From positions 1,905,702-1,969,701 of the forward strand of contig NZ_CP028940.1 in NCBI RefSeq assembly GCF_013307205.1: 64,000 nt of DNA. The letters run 5' to 3'. The notes beneath the pieces are model-generated. The model ran no database searches, was not told the DNA's origin, and worked only from the letters and a program-made list of their open reading frames with translations. The DNA comes from Polynucleobacter arcticus (GTDB lineage: Bacteria; Pseudomonadota; Gammaproteobacteria; Burkholderiales; Burkholderiaceae). A program made the position numbers and the translations under genes. Shown here piece by piece: positions 10,315-20,295 of the stretch (positions are counted from its first letter, which is position 1; every line of letters starts with the position of its first letter).

Positions 10315-11217
10315 TTAAACTAACTGGGAGATACCCGCCAGTACCCAGCCACCAGGGCCAGCTACAGGCTTACTGAGGTTCCACACTTCAGAGAAATTAT
10401 TTGCTTGTGCACCAGCTTGCTCACGAATCATGCCGGTGAACTGCACGCTGCAGTAATACGTATTATCAGCCGTCTCAATTCCGATTAATTGCGCATTGAG
10501 TGTCACCACGTCAGTTTGATTAGCAGCATCAGCCCGACCTGAGAGATCTTGCTCGATCGTGGCGAACATCTCAGGAGTGGTGTACTCACGCAATGCAGCT
10601 AAATCACCTTGATCCCATGCTTTTTGCAGACCCGAGAAATATTGTTTAGCATTTTCTAAAAATGCGTATTCATCAAAGCCTGGCGGCAAAGTGGATTGAT
10701 ATGGGGCAGGCTCCGCCGCAACGCCGGCAAAAGCATTTGACGCAGGCGTAAACGCTGGCTCTTGTCTTGGTGCCTGGTCTAGATTGGCACGCTGCATTCC
10801 CTGTGAACCCACTTGAGGACCTTTGTTAGCGCCAGATAAAGCGGGCATGAGTCTTCTCATCACAAACATGATGACAAATCCAGCAAGAACCGCGATTAAT
10901 AACCCAGTAATTAAGGACGATGCGGCCTCACCCATACCCAAATGGGACAAGAGGTAGCCGATGCCTAAACCTGCGGCTAAGCCGCCTAAGATACCGCCCA
11001 TACCGCCAAAGCGGCTAGGTGCAGCAGCCGGTGCTGGTGCAGGTGCAGCAGCTGGCTGAGCTTGCTTCTGTACAGGTGCAGCCTGTTTTTGCATTGGCGC
11101 ACTTGGTGCCTTACCAACACTTTTGCCACCACCTAAGCGCGCCGCATCCACGTGCCCGACAGATGCAAATACCAAACTCAGGCTTAAGAGCGCTGCTTTA
11201 AAAAATTGCTTATTCAT
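10315..11217 (-). CDS. Tim44-like domain protein
   Basis: This 300-residue protein has a signal peptide (about residues 1–26, ending near GHVDAA) and an Ala/Pro/Gln-rich linker with repeated QKQA and APA units. A glycine-rich hydrophobic stretch GGILGGLAAGLGIGYLL and a further membrane span lie near 95–120. A C-terminal Tim44-like domain covers about 180–298 (FLENAKQYFSGLQKAWDQGDLAALREY). Bacterial Tim44-like proteins are inner-membrane proteins of unknown role, named for the mitochondrial import factor. The start has a good ribosome-binding site (GGGGAT). Its place between ubiE and ubiJ recurs across Burkholderiales, which hints at a link to quinone or membrane functions without proving one. 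Confidence 0.88.
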   Translation of the reverse strand: MNKQFFKAALLSLSLVFASVGHVDAARLGGGKSVGKAPSAPMQKQAAPVQKQAQPAAAPAPAPAAAPSRFGGMGGILGGLAAGLGIGYLLSHLGMGEAASSLITGLLIAVLAGFVIMFVMRRLMPALSGANKGPQVGSQGMQRANLDQAPRQEPAFTPASNAFAGVAAEPAPYQSTLPPGFDEYAFLENAKQYFSGLQKAWDQGDLAALREYTTPEMFATIEQDLSGRADAANQTDVVTLNAQLIGIETADNTYYCSVQFTGMIREQAGAQANNFSEVWNLSKPVAGPGGWVLAGISQLV

Positions 11218-11273
11218 ATTTTGATCCCCTATAGAACAACTCGAATTCTGGACTACTAAAAGCTACTAATTCA

Positions 11274-12017
11274 TTAGTATTTAATACCAATATGCAGCGC
11301 AACGATACCCCCAGTCATTCTATGGGTATCCACTTCATCAAAACCCACCCCCAACATGATTTCTTTAAGGGCATGGGCATCTGGATGCATCCGAATAGAC
11401 TCCGCCAAATAGCGATAACTCTCAGAATCTTGAGCAATTTTCTCACCCAGCCAAGGCAGCACTTTGAATGAGTAGGTGTCATAGACTGGCTGCAAAAAAG
11501 CATCTGGCTGAGAGAATTCCAGCACCAATACTCTACCCCCCGGCTTAATCACGCGACGCATCTCTGCCAGGGCCACATCCTTGTGGGTCATATTACGCAA
11601 ACCAAATGCCACTGTGACGACATCGAAGTGGTTATCGGGAAAGGGAATTTGTTCTGCATCAAACTGAACACAAGGTAAGGCCAGGCCACTGTCTAAAAGT
11701 CGGTCTCGTCCAACCCCCAGCATGGAGGCATTGATATCACTCAACCATACCTGTGCTTCGGCATTGTGTCCCCAGCCCGCTGCTCGTGCAAATGCCGCAG
11801 CCAGATCGCCTGTACCACCCGCAATATCCAACACTTTTTGACCGGGGCGCACTTGTGCACGTGCAATAGTCACCTTCTTCCACAAACGGTGAAGGCCAAA
11901 TGACATCAAGTCATTCATGACATCGTATTTGCTGGCTACAGAATGAAATACTTCTGCGACCTTACCCGCTTTTTCAGCCTCATCAACGCTCTGGTATCCA
12001 AAATGGGTCTTACTCAT
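11274..12017 (-). CDS. ubiE: Demethylmenaquinone/demethylubiquinone C-methyltransferase
   Basis: The product is a 247-residue class I SAM-dependent methyltransferase that adds the ring C-methyl group in ubiquinone synthesis. SAM motif I is [12 protein letters not shown] (about 64–75). UbiE signatures are [21 protein letters not shown] near residue 30, [11 protein letters not shown] near 137 and [14 protein letters not shown] near 197. I set the start at the ATG at 12017 (MSKTHFG), where the family begins. Earlier in-frame codons would run into the 3' end of the preceding DUF971 gene. The stop lies 56 bases before the Tim44-like gene. Confidence 0.97.
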   Translation of the reverse strand: MSKTHFGYQSVDEAEKAGKVAEVFHSVASKYDVMNDLMSFGLHRLWKKVTIARAQVRPGQKVLDIAGGTGDLAAAFARAAGWGHNAEAQVWLSDINASMLGVGRDRLLDSGLALPCVQFDAEQIPFPDNHFDVVTVAFGLRNMTHKDVALAEMRRVIKPGGRVLVLEFSQPDAFLQPVYDTYSFKVLPWLGEKIAQDSESYRYLAESIRMHPDAHALKEIMLGVGFDEVDTHRMTGGIVALHIGIKY

Positions 12018-12042
12018 ATTTTTTACTTTACTGAAATCACGA

Positions 12043-12432
12043 CTAATGACTACCGCAAGACTTTCCACCAGCAATACTCATTGGCGCATCTCGATCAAGA
12101 CCAGCAGCAGCTAATTTATCTAAATGCTCTTTCCACAAGGCCTCGTGGTTCTCGCATAAAAATTGCAAGAAATCCCAGGAGTACAAACCGGAATCATGCC
12201 CATCAGAGAAAGAAGGCTTCAGAGCGTAATGCCCCACTGGCTCAATATTCGCAATCAGTACCTCACGCTTACCGGTTTGCAAAGTCTCTTGCCCAGGGCC
12301 GTGACCCTGCACTTCAGCAGAAGGTGACACCACTCTTAAGAATTCAAATGGGAGGCGATAGGTTTTGCCATTCTCATAAGCGAGCTCTAGCACTTTTGAT
12401 TGTTGATGAACAACAATATTGCTTGGGATCAT
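12043..12432 (-). CDS. DUF971 domain protein
   Basis: This is a 129-residue cytosolic protein of the DUF971 family, the fold also found at the N-terminus of gamma-butyrobetaine hydroxylase. The visible family features are [31 protein letters not shown], and [24 protein letters not shown]. Members are small, sometimes metal-binding, and of unknown function; some are linked by context to Fe-S or oxidoreductase genes. Here the ATG overlaps the stop codon of the giant FAD/Fe-S oxidoreductase (TAATG), so the two are translationally coupled. This makes a role with that enzyme plausible but unproven. Confidence 0.9.
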   Translation of the reverse strand: MIPSNIVVHQQSKVLELAYENGKTYRLPFEFLRVVSPSAEVQGHGPGQETLQTGKREVLIANIEPVGHYALKPSFSDGHDSGLYSWDFLQFLCENHEALWKEHLDKLAAAGLDRDAPMSIAGGKSCGSH

Positions 12433-15400
12433 TAAACTAATACCCTTTCAATCCCGCCTTGATTGGCCTTAGCGACATACTCTTGCATCCAATCAGGACC
12501 TAATATTTTTTGCGCCATTTCAACCACAATGTAGTCGGCAGTAGTACCGCTATCCGCATCAAAACGGGTGAGGCCCTGTAGGCAAGATGGGCAGCTCGTC
12601 AAGACCTTCACATCGCCAGTGAAGTCGTCTTTACGTAATTCATTGGCGCCCTTCTCCATTTCAATCTGTTTACGGAATCGCACCTGCGTAGAGATATCTG
12701 GTCGTGTTACCGCAAGCGTTCCAGATTCACCACAGCAACGATCATTCTTCTGAATGACCGTGCCATCCTCCGACTGAATAAGCTCATTGACCGTCTTGAG
12801 TGGATCTTGCAACTTCATGGGTGAGTGACATGGATCGTGATACATGTACTTCACGCCGGTCACGTTGGCAAGCTTGACACCCTTCTCCAGCAAATACTCA
12901 TGAATATCAATGATGCGACAACCAGGGAAGATCTGCTCAAATTGGTAGCCCGCTAACTGGTCGTAGCAAGTTCCGCAAGAAACCACCACCGTCTTAATAT
13001 CTAAATAATTTAAGGTATTCGCAACCCGATGGAAGAGGACACGATTGTCCGTAATCATCTTGTCGGCTTTGTCAAAATCACCATTCCCACGTTGCGGATA
13101 TCCACAACAGAGGTAGCCTGGCGGTAATACCGTTTGAACTCCCACATTCCACAACATCGCTTGGGTTGCTAATCCCACTTGTGAGAACAGGCGCTCTGAA
13201 CCGCAACCCGGGAAATAAAATACGGCTTCCGTATCCGCAGAGGTAGTTTTTGGGTCCCGAATAATCGGTACGTAATTTGCATCCTCAATATCTAAAAGTG
13301 CACGAGCCGTTTTCTTAGGCAAGTTACCAGGCATCTTCTTATTCACAAAGAAAATCACCTGCTCTTTAATATTCGGCTTAGTGACTGTAGCTGGTGGGTG
13401 CGCAGTTTGTTTGCGCGCCAACTTCCGGAATACATCATTACCCAAGCGTTGAAGCTTGTAACCCCAACCAATCATCGTCTTGCGGACTAAGTTGATAGTA
13501 TCTGGATCGGTGGCGTTCAAGAACAACATCGATGCTGCCGTTCCCGGATTAAAGCGTTGCTGCCCCATCTTGCGCAACAAGTTACGCATATTCATGGTGA
13601 CTTCACCGAAGTCAATGTTGACAGGGCAAGGGGTTAAGCACTTATGACATATGGTGCAATGCGCCGCCACATCATCAAACATCTCCCAATGGCGAATCGA
13701 AACGCCACGACGAGTCTGTTCTTCATACAAGAAAGCTTCGATCAAGGAAGAAGTGGCCAAAATTTTATCGCGGGGGCTGTACAGCAAATTCGCCCGAGGC
13801 ACATGGGTAGAGCAGACTGGCTTGCACTTACCGCAGCGCAAGCAATCTTTCACGCTATCCGCAATCGCACCGATATCACTTTGCTGCATGATGATGGACT
13901 CGTGCCCCATCAAGCCAAAACTCGGGGTGTAGGCAATGCTGAGATCAGCATGCGGCATTAATTTGCCTTTGTTGAAACGACCCTCAGGATCAACGCGATT
14001 TTTGTAAGCACGAAAATCTTTGAGCTCCGCCTCAGTCAAATATTCGAGTTTTGTGATGCCGATACCATGCTCACCAGAAATCACGCCATCTAAGGAGCGC
14101 GCTAATTTCATAATCCGAGCAACTGCGCGATGTGCATCTTGCAACATCTCGTAATCATCTGAGTTCACCGGAATATTGGTATGAACGTTGCCATCACCAG
14201 CATGCATATGTAGCGCTACAAAAACGCGTTTGCGTAAAGTAGTTTTATGAATCGCCTCTAGTTCATTGAGGATGGGCTCAAATGCTAAGCCACCAAAAAT
14301 AATTCTGAGCTCAGCACGCACTTCTGTCTTCCAAGAAGCGCGCAGAGTGTAATTCTGCAGGTCCGGAAAGTACATATCCATCCGCGTGAGCCAGTCGGAC
14401 CAGCGCATACGCACTCTTGCAATCAGTTCAAGCGCTTGCTGAACACGATCACCCAAAATTTCAGCTGTCGGGATTTCATAATCTTCAGCAGCTGCCTTAC
14501 CTAATGGCAGTGCACTCTTTTTTAAGAAGGTCTCGAGACTATCCAAAACCTGTAATTTATTCTTGAGGGAAAGTTCAATATTGATACGCTCAATACCGTT
14601 GGTGTACTCGCCCATGCGCGGCAATGGAATCACCACGTCTTCATTGATCTTAAAAGCATTGGTATGGCGAGCAATCGCAGCAGTGCGAGCACGATCTAAC
14701 CAAAACTTCTTGCGAGCTTCTGCGCTAACAGCGACAAAGCCCTCGCCCACACGGTTATTGGCCATGCGCACGACTTCACTTGTTGCCGCAGCCACAGCCT
14801 CTTCATCATCACCGGCAATATCACCAATCAAAACCATCTTGGGCATAGCATTACGTTTGGACTTAGTGGAATATCCAACTGCTCTTAAATAACGATCATC
14901 CAAGTGCTCCAAACCAGCCAAAATAGGGCCGCCATTTTTGGTTAGGCCATCAAGATAAGCTTTAATTTCAACAATGCTCGGAATCGCTTCTTGTGCTTGA
15001 CCAAAAAACTCTAGGCAAACAGTCCGCATGTATTTGGGCATGCGATGCAAGATCCAAGTAGCACTGGTAATTAATCCATCACAGCCTTCTTTTTGAACGC
15101 CGGGTAGGCCTGATAAAAACTTATCAGTCACATCTTTACCAAGGCCTTCTTTACGAAAGCGCTTACCCTCTACCTCAAGAATTTCCGTTTTCAGAATGCG
15201 CTCGCCTGGTTCGCTCAAACCATCAGACCAAGTAAGTTGAAAGCGTACTGTTTCAGCTACGTGGATTTTTCCCAGATTGTGATCAAGACGTTCAACATCC
15301 AACCAGTTACCTTCTGGATCCACCATGCGCCAGCTAGCCAAGTTATCCAAGGCTGTACCCCAGAGAACCGCCTTCTTACCGCCGGCATTCATGGCGATGT

Positions 15401-16274
15401 TGCCACCAATACAGCTGGCATCAGCAGAGGTGGGGTCAACTGCAAACACCAAGCCAACACGCTCTGCAGCATCTGCGACTCTACGTGTGACTACACCGGC
15501 ACCTGTAAAGATGGTTGAAACTTCATGAGCCACGCCTGGCAAACGCTTTGCCTTGACGTTATCAATCTGCTCCAGCTTCTCAGTGTTGATGACTGCTGAC
15601 ATGGCATATAGAGGAATAGCGCCACCGGTATAACCTGTGCCACCTCCACGCGGAATAATTGTCAGACCTAATGCAATACAGGCCTTCACCAATCCCGGAA
15701 TTTCCGATTCGTAATCCGGCTTAAGAACCACGAGTGGAAACTCAACACGCCAATCAGTGGCGTCGGTTACGTGTGCTGCGCGAGAAAAGCCATCAAAACA
15801 AATATTGTCAGAGGCAGTAATACGGCCAAGCTCCTTACGCGCACGCTTACGAATCTCGGTCACTTCTTTAAAGCCCTGCTCGAAACTCTCAACCGCTTGA
15901 TGCGCTGCCTTTAATAAGATCTGTACTTGCTCAGCTGACTCGCCACTTGATCTTTTCTTCACTTCGCCAAGGCGATGCCACAGCGCGTCAATTAATAACT
16001 GACGGCGATTGGCGCTATCTAATAGGTCATCTTGCAGGAAGGGGTTACGTTGAACCACCCAAATATCACCCAATACCTCGAATAACATGCGAGCTGAACG
16101 ACCAGTACGACGCACTCCGCGCAAATCATTCAAAACGCGCCATGACTCCTCGCCCAGAAGGCGAATCACAATTTCACGGTCGGAAAAAGAGGTGTAGTTG
16201 TAGGGGATTTCGCGAAGGCGAGGTGAACCCGCTTCAGCATCTAACAACTGGTTCAAAGCTAATGGAGCGTTCAT
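12432..16274 (-). CDS. Giant FAD-linked oxidase / Fe-S oxidoreductase (DUF3683–FAD_binding_4–CCG)
   Basis: The 1280-residue protein combines several modules. An N-terminal DUF3683-like part covers about 1–160. Next is a PP-loop FAD-binding domain with [14 protein letters not shown] and [18 protein letters not shown] (about 160–330), then a vanillyl-alcohol-oxidase-type C-terminal domain with [11 protein letters not shown] and [10 protein letters not shown] (to about 780). Two 4Fe-4S motifs follow, [11 protein letters not shown] and [11 protein letters not shown], and then two cysteine-rich CCG domains ([12 protein letters not shown] and [10 protein letters not shown]). Relatives include D-lactate and glycolate dehydrogenases and YdiJ, so oxidation of a 2-hydroxy acid with electrons passed to the quinone pool is likely. 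The exact substrate is not known. No membrane anchor is visible. It is coupled to the DUF971 gene downstream. Confidence 0.9.
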   Translation of the reverse strand: MNAPLALNQLLDAEAGSPRLREIPYNYTSFSDREIVIRLLGEESWRVLNDLRGVRRTGRSARMLFEVLGDIWVVQRNPFLQDDLLDSANRRQLLIDALWHRLGEVKKRSSGESAEQVQILLKAAHQAVESFEQGFKEVTEIRKRARKELGRITASDNICFDGFSRAAHVTDATDWRVEFPLVVLKPDYESEIPGLVKACIALGLTIIPRGGGTGYTGGAIPLYAMSAVINTEKLEQIDNVKAKRLPGVAHEVSTIFTGAGVVTRRVADAAERVGLVFAVDPTSADASCIGGNIAMNAGGKKAVLWGTALDNLASWRMVDPEGNWLDVERLDHNLGKIHVAETVRFQLTWSDGLSEPGERILKTEILEVEGKRFRKEGLGKDVTDKFLSGLPGVQKEGCDGLITSATWILHRMPKYMRTVCLEFFGQAQEAIPSIVEIKAYLDGLTKNGGPILAGLEHLDDRYLRAVGYSTKSKRNAMPKMVLIGDIAGDDEEAVAAATSEVVRMANNRVGEGFVAVSAEARKKFWLDRARTAAIARHTNAFKINEDVVIPLPRMGEYTNGIERINIELSLKNKLQVLDSLETFLKKSALPLGKAAAEDYEIPTAEILGDRVQQALELIARVRMRWSDWLTRMDMYFPDLQNYTLRASWKTEVRAELRIIFGGLAFEPILNELEAIHKTTLRKRVFVALHMHAGDGNVHTNIPVNSDDYEMLQDAHRAVARIMKLARSLDGVISGEHGIGITKLEYLTEAELKDFRAYKNRVDPEGRFNKGKLMPHADLSIAYTPSFGLMGHESIIMQQSDIGAIADSVKDCLRCGKCKPVCSTHVPRANLLYSPRDKILATSSLIEAFLYEEQTRRGVSIRHWEMFDDVAAHCTICHKCLTPCPVNIDFGEVTMNMRNLLRKMGQQRFNPGTAASMLFLNATDPDTINLVRKTMIGWGYKLQRLGNDVFRKLARKQTAHPPATVTKPNIKEQVIFFVNKKMPGNLPKKTARALLDIEDANYVPIIRDPKTTSADTEAVFYFPGCGSERLFSQVGLATQAMLWNVGVQTVLPPGYLCCGYPQRGNGDFDKADKMITDNRVLFHRVANTLNYLDIKTVVVSCGTCYDQLAGYQFEQIFPGCRIIDIHEYLLEKGVKLANVTGVKYMYHDPCHSPMKLQDPLKTVNELIQSEDGTVIQKNDRCCGESGTLAVTRPDISTQVRFRKQIEMEKGANELRKDDFTGDVKVLTSCPSCLQGLTRFDADSGTTADYIVVEMAQKILGPDWMQEYVAKANQGGIERVLV

Positions 16275-16407
16275 AACATCATATTTAATAAATACGCATT
16301 TTAATTGAGGATCTTGATATTGGCAGGAATCTAAGAAAGATGTTGGTTGAGGGGATAAACCCTTGCAAATTTAAGGGCTTAGAGCCTATTCATGGTACGC
16401 TCATCGC

Positions 16408-17928
16408 ATGGCAACGAACTATTTAAAGAAAATTTTATCGGCCCGAGTCTACGATGTGGCCAGGGAAACAGAGCTTCAAGTAGCCCCCGAACTCACTAAA
16501 CGCTTAGGTAACCAAGTTTTACTCAAAAGGGAAGATAACCAGCCGGTTTTCTCCTTCAAACTGCGTGGTGCCTATAACAAAATGGCGCATTTGCCTCCAG
16601 AAGCCCTAAAACGAGGCGTCATTGCTGCTTCTGCAGGCAATCATGCTCAAGGTGTGGCCCTAGCAGCAGCAAAAATGAAGTGCAAAGCGGTTATCGTGAT
16701 GCCCCTCACTACCCCGAGTGTCAAAATTGATGCCGTTAAGGCGCGTGGTGGGCCCTGGGTGGAGGTGATCCTGCATGGCGAATCCTATAGCGATGCCTTC
16801 AAATACTCTGAACTTTTAGAGAAAAAACGGGGTTTAACCTTTGTCCACCCTTTTGACGACCCAGACGTCATTGCGGGACAAGGCACGATTGCCCTAGAAA
16901 TTTTTCAGCAGCACCAAGAGCCAATCGAGGCTATTTTTGTAGCCATTGGTGGTGGTGGCTTAATTGCTGGCATTGGCGAATACGTCAAAGCAGTCAGTCC
17001 TAAAACCAAGGTGATCGGCGTTCAGTCAGTAGATTCGGATGCAATGAGAAGATCTCTCGAAGCCAATAAACGTATCGAAATGAAAGATGTCGGCCTCTTT
17101 TCAGATGGCACTGCAGTCAAGCAAGTTGGCAAAGAAACTTTCCGGATTTGCAAACGTGTTGTGGATGACATTATCACTGTCGATACTGACGAGATTTGTG
17201 CTGCGATTAACGACGTGTTTACTGATACGCGAAGCATTCTGGAGCCTGCTGGTGCCCTAGCTATTGCCGGCATGAAGAAATATGTGGAAAAACATCGACT
17301 GAAAAAGAAAACTTTGGTGGCCATTGCTTGTGGCGCCAATATGAATTTCAGTCGCTTGCGCTTTGTGGCTGAGCGAGCTGACGTTGGCGAATTCCGCGAA
17401 GCTGTGTTTGCCGTCACTATTCCTGAGGAGCGCGGCTCCTTCAAACGTTTTTGTGAACTGCTCGGCAATCGCAACGTAACGGAATTTAACTATCGCATCG
17501 CTGACCAAAGTGAAGCACATATTTTTGTCGGTATAGGTACACAAAAAGCAGCTGACAGCACAGCCATTGCAAAGAACTTCCGCAAGGCAAAATTTGCCAC
17601 GATCGACCTGACCCATGATGAGTTAGCAAAATCCCACTTACGCCACATGGTGGGTGGTCGTTCATCACTTGCTAAAGATGAATTGCTCTACCGCTTTGAA
17701 TTTCCGGAGCGTCCAGGCGCCCTCATGAAGTTCCTGACCAGCATGGCACCCAATTGGAATATCAGTCTTTTTCATTATCGTAATCACGGCGCCGACTATG
17801 GTCGTATCTTGATTGGCCTACAAGTGCCTAAAAATGAACAGAAGCGATTCCAGAACTTTTTGGCCTCACTTGGCTACCCCCATTGGAATGAAACTGAAAA
17901 CCCCGCTTATCGTCTATTCCTTAAATAA
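16408..17928 (+). CDS. ilvA: Threonine ammonia-lyase, biosynthetic
   Basis: The PLP-dependent enzyme deaminates threonine to 2-oxobutyrate, the first step of isoleucine synthesis. The 506-residue length and the two C-terminal ACT-like regulatory domains (about 325–405 and 420–500) mark the isoleucine-sensitive biosynthetic form rather than the short catabolic one. The PLP lysine is Lys51 in VFSFKLRGAYNKM. The phosphate-binding loop is AIGGGGLIAGIG near residue 187, and SAGNHAQGVA is also present. The gene stands alone and is divergent from the giant oxidoreductase across 133 bases, where I see no leader peptide or attenuator, so control is probably allosteric. Confidence 0.97.
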   Translation: MATNYLKKILSARVYDVARETELQVAPELTKRLGNQVLLKREDNQPVFSFKLRGAYNKMAHLPPEALKRGVIAASAGNHAQGVALAAAKMKCKAVIVMPLTTPSVKIDAVKARGGPWVEVILHGESYSDAFKYSELLEKKRGLTFVHPFDDPDVIAGQGTIALEIFQQHQEPIEAIFVAIGGGGLIAGIGEYVKAVSPKTKVIGVQSVDSDAMRRSLEANKRIEMKDVGLFSDGTAVKQVGKETFRICKRVVDDIITVDTDEICAAINDVFTDTRSILEPAGALAIAGMKKYVEKHRLKKKTLVAIACGANMNFSRLRFVAERADVGEFREAVFAVTIPEERGSFKRFCELLGNRNVTEFNYRIADQSEAHIFVGIGTQKAADSTAIAKNFRKAKFATIDLTHDELAKSHLRHMVGGRSSLAKDELLYRFEFPERPGALMKFLTSMAPNWNISLFHYRNHGADYGRILIGLQVPKNEQKRFQNFLASLGYPHWNETENPAYRLFLK

Positions 17929-17956
17929 GCGTTAATACATCAGATCGAATTCATTA

Positions 17957-18865
17957 ATGTCATACACACTCACCGGAAAACTCGTCGTTGCGATCTCCTC
18001 GCGCGCCTTGTTTGATTTCGAAGAAGAGAATCGTATCTTCGAATCTACTGATGACAGCGCCTATATGAAGCTGCAATTGGACCGCCTGTCTGAAGCTGCA
18101 CAGACTGGCGTTGCATTTCCATTGGTGAAGAAGTTACTAGCTTTTAATGAAGAAGGTGAGCAACGCGTTGAAGTAGTGATCTTGTCGCGCAATGATCCTG
18201 TTAGCGGTTTACGAGTCTTCCGCTCTGCTGAGCATCATGGCTTACATCTAGAGCGTGGCGTATTCACAAGAGGCCGACCGCCCTATCACTACCTACGATC
18301 TTTGCATGCCAACTTATTTCTCTCGGCTAATGAAGATGATGTACGCGCCACCATTGATGCGGGCTTTCCTGCGGCGCGCGTGTATCCAGAATCGAGTAAG
18401 ACGGCAGAGTCTCATCCGAATGAAATCCGCATTGCCTTTGACGGAGATGCAGTGCTCTTTTCAGATGAAGCCGAGCAAGTATTCCAAAGTGAAGGCTTAG
18501 TTGCCTTTGTAGATCATGAAAGCAAGAAAGCTGCCATCCCCTTGCCGCCGGGTCCATTCAAGCCATTGCTAGAGGCGTTACATCGCTTACAACGCTCCAC
18601 TAGCGAAAAAGGTATGCGCATACGTACCGCCTTGGTTACTGCGCGCTCTGCACCTGCACATGAGCGCGCCATTCGTACTCTCATGGCTTGGGGTATTGAT
18701 GTGGATGAAGCCATGTTTCTTGGTGGACTCTCTAAAAGCGAATTCTTGCGCGAGTTTGAGCCGGACTTCTTCTTTGATGATCAAACGGGTCACTGCCAAT
18801 CTGCTGCATCCGTAGCGCCCACAGGTCACGTCGTCTCTGGTGTATCTAATAAACCCAAAAACTAA
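17957..18865 (+). CDS. 5'-nucleotidase (cytosolic type I-like family)
   Basis: The 302-residue product belongs to the bacterial 5'-nucleotidase family related to animal cytosolic 5'-nucleotidase I, in the HAD superfamily. Family cues are LVVAISSRALFDFEEEN at the N-terminus, FNEEGEQRVEVVILSRNDP, and GRPPYHYLRSLHANLFLSA. HAD-type elements follow: IAFDGDAVLFSDEAE (nucleophile Asp near 158), TARSAPAHERAIRTL, and the acidic FFDDQTGH. It would dephosphorylate nucleoside monophosphates in the cytosol. The exact base preference is unknown. Its stop codon overlaps the queF start (TAATG), so the two are coupled, though a biochemical link to queuosine is not obvious beyond nucleotide metabolism. Confidence 0.88.
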   Translation: MSYTLTGKLVVAISSRALFDFEEENRIFESTDDSAYMKLQLDRLSEAAQTGVAFPLVKKLLAFNEEGEQRVEVVILSRNDPVSGLRVFRSAEHHGLHLERGVFTRGRPPYHYLRSLHANLFLSANEDDVRATIDAGFPAARVYPESSKTAESHPNEIRIAFDGDAVLFSDEAEQVFQSEGLVAFVDHESKKAAIPLPPGPFKPLLEALHRLQRSTSEKGMRIRTALVTARSAPAHERAIRTLMAWGIDVDEAMFLGGLSKSEFLREFEPDFFFDDQTGHCQSAASVAPTGHVVSGVSNKPKN

Positions 18866-19692
18866 TGTCTACACTCACTCTTGGTCAAGCAACGCCATAT
18901 CCAGATCAATACGATCCAAGCCTGCTATTTCCCATTCCGCGCGCTGAAAATCGCCTCAAGTTAAATATCCAAGCAAATCAAGCCTTGCCATTTGTCGGCG
19001 TGGATATTTGGAATGCCTTTGAGCTCAGCTGGCTCAATAAAAAAGGCAAGCCCCAAATTGCATTAGCGGAATTTCAGATTCCGGCAGACTCGGTCAACAT
19101 GATTGAGTCTAAATCATTCAAGCTGTATCTTAATAGCTTCAATAGCGCTCGCTTTGAGGATGAGACTGAAGTTCGAGAAAGATTAATTACTGATTTATCA
19201 GCAGTAGCTGGCAGCAAAATTGCTACGCGCATTAATCCAACTGAAAGCATTGCCAAAAAAGGTATGCAAGAAATGAGCGGGGTCCTGATGGATCGCCTTG
19301 ATATTGAGGTTGATCCCAACTTACCTGCAGATCCGAGCTTGCTGGGAGTGAACGAATCCTTTGGTCCTATCGAGCAATGCTTGGTCTCGCATCTACTCAA
19401 ATCCAATTGTCCGGTCACCGGTCAACCAGATTGGGCAAGTGTGCAAATTCGCTATCAAGGTCGCCCGATTTTGGAAGAGGGCTTGCTTCGTTACCTCATC
19501 GGCTTCAGACAATTGGGTGAATTTCATGAGCATTGTGTTGAAACTATTTTTTGCGACATCAAGCGGCAATGCAAACCAGAAAAGCTTTCTGTTTACGCGC
19601 GCTACACTCGCCGCGGCGGCCTAGACATCAACCCCTTCCGCACCGATCACAATGCACCCTGGCCTGACAACATTCGCCACGCAAGGCAGTAA
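18865..19692 (+). CDS. queF: NADPH-dependent 7-cyano-7-deazaguanine reductase
   Basis: The enzyme reduces the nitrile preQ0 to the amine preQ1 in queuosine tRNA modification. At 275 residues this is the long two-domain (bimodular) type found in E. coli. The QueF motif IESKSFKLYLNSFN lies near 90–103. The catalytic cysteine sits in SNCPVTGQPDWASVQIRY near 190, and LRYLIGFRQLGEFHEHCVE carries the conserved His/Glu pair. Translation is coupled to the upstream nucleotidase. A bidirectional terminator follows. None of the other queuosine genes (queC, queD, queE) is in the window. Confidence 0.97.
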   Translation: MSTLTLGQATPYPDQYDPSLLFPIPRAENRLKLNIQANQALPFVGVDIWNAFELSWLNKKGKPQIALAEFQIPADSVNMIESKSFKLYLNSFNSARFEDETEVRERLITDLSAVAGSKIATRINPTESIAKKGMQEMSGVLMDRLDIEVDPNLPADPSLLGVNESFGPIEQCLVSHLLKSNCPVTGQPDWASVQIRYQGRPILEEGLLRYLIGFRQLGEFHEHCVETIFCDIKRQCKPEKLSVYARYTRRGGLDINPFRTDHNAPWPDNIRHARQ

Positions 19693-19710
19693 CAAAATCT
19701 ACTGACAAAG

Positions 19711-19736
19711 AAAAAGCCCTTCTAAAAGGGCTTTTT
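19711..19736. terminator. Bidirectional terminator between queF and ssb
   Basis: A perfect 11-bp inverted repeat (AAAAAGCCCTT and AAGGGCTTTTT, four-base loop) sits between the convergent queF and ssb genes. The A-run on one arm and the T-run on the other make it usable on both strands. Confidence 0.9.
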
Positions 19737-19765
19737 ACATGCAGCAATAGGAATGAATGTATTAC

Positions 19766-20221
19766 TTAAAACGGAATATCGTCATCCATTGCGCCCAATG
19801 AAGCAGCATTTGAAGACGCTGGGGCAGATTGCTCAGCCGGCTTTGAGCGACTGTAGCTTTCACCACCATCACCACTGCCGCCTACTGGCTTGCCACCAAG
19901 CATTTGCATTGTTTCTGCAACGATCTCAGTGGAATATTTTTCTTGGCCACTAGCATCAGTCCATTTACGGGTACGCAAACGACCTTCTACATAAACCTGT
20001 GAACCCTTTTTGAGATATTGACCAGCGATCTCTGCAAGCTTGCCAAAGAATGCAACACGGTGCCATTCTGTGGTTTCTTTCATTTCACCAGACTGCTTAT
20101 CTTTATAACGATCTGATGTCGCTACTGAAATATTGGTTACTGCGTCGCCACTTGGCATATAACGCGTTTCTGGGTCGCGCCCGACGTTACCTACGACGAT
20201 GACCTTATTTACCGAAGCCAT
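19766..20221 (-). CDS. ssb: Single-stranded DNA-binding protein
   Basis: SSB coats single-stranded DNA in replication, repair and recombination. The 151-residue product has an OB fold in about residues 1–108 ([27 protein letters not shown] start, [28 protein letters not shown]). A Gly/Ser-rich linker follows, and the C-terminal tip DDDIPF recruits partner proteins. A ribosome-binding site (GGGAG) precedes the ATG. The order ssb–MFS–uvrA matches many Burkholderiales. No LexA-type box was seen in the 74 bases upstream. Confidence 0.97.
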   Translation of the reverse strand: MASVNKVIVVGNVGRDPETRYMPSGDAVTNISVATSDRYKDKQSGEMKETTEWHRVAFFGKLAEIAGQYLKKGSQVYVEGRLRTRKWTDASGQEKYSTEIVAETMQMLGGKPVGGSGDGGESYSRSKPAEQSAPASSNAASLGAMDDDIPF

Positions 20222-20295
20222 GTTGTCTCCCGAAGAAAAATGCTGCTGTTATTACTACTAAAAATAAACTACTCGTTTTAATTAAATCGTTGAAA

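Noticed and set aside
15237..15518. Open frames on the plus strand within the giant oxidoreductase gene.
   Set aside because: Their composition mirrors the opposing coding frame, and they lack start signals and family features.
16360..16377. CCCTT/AAGGG hairpin before ilvA, considered as an isoleucine attenuator.
   Set aside because: The stem is only five base pairs, and there is no leader peptide with Ile codons and no alternative stem.
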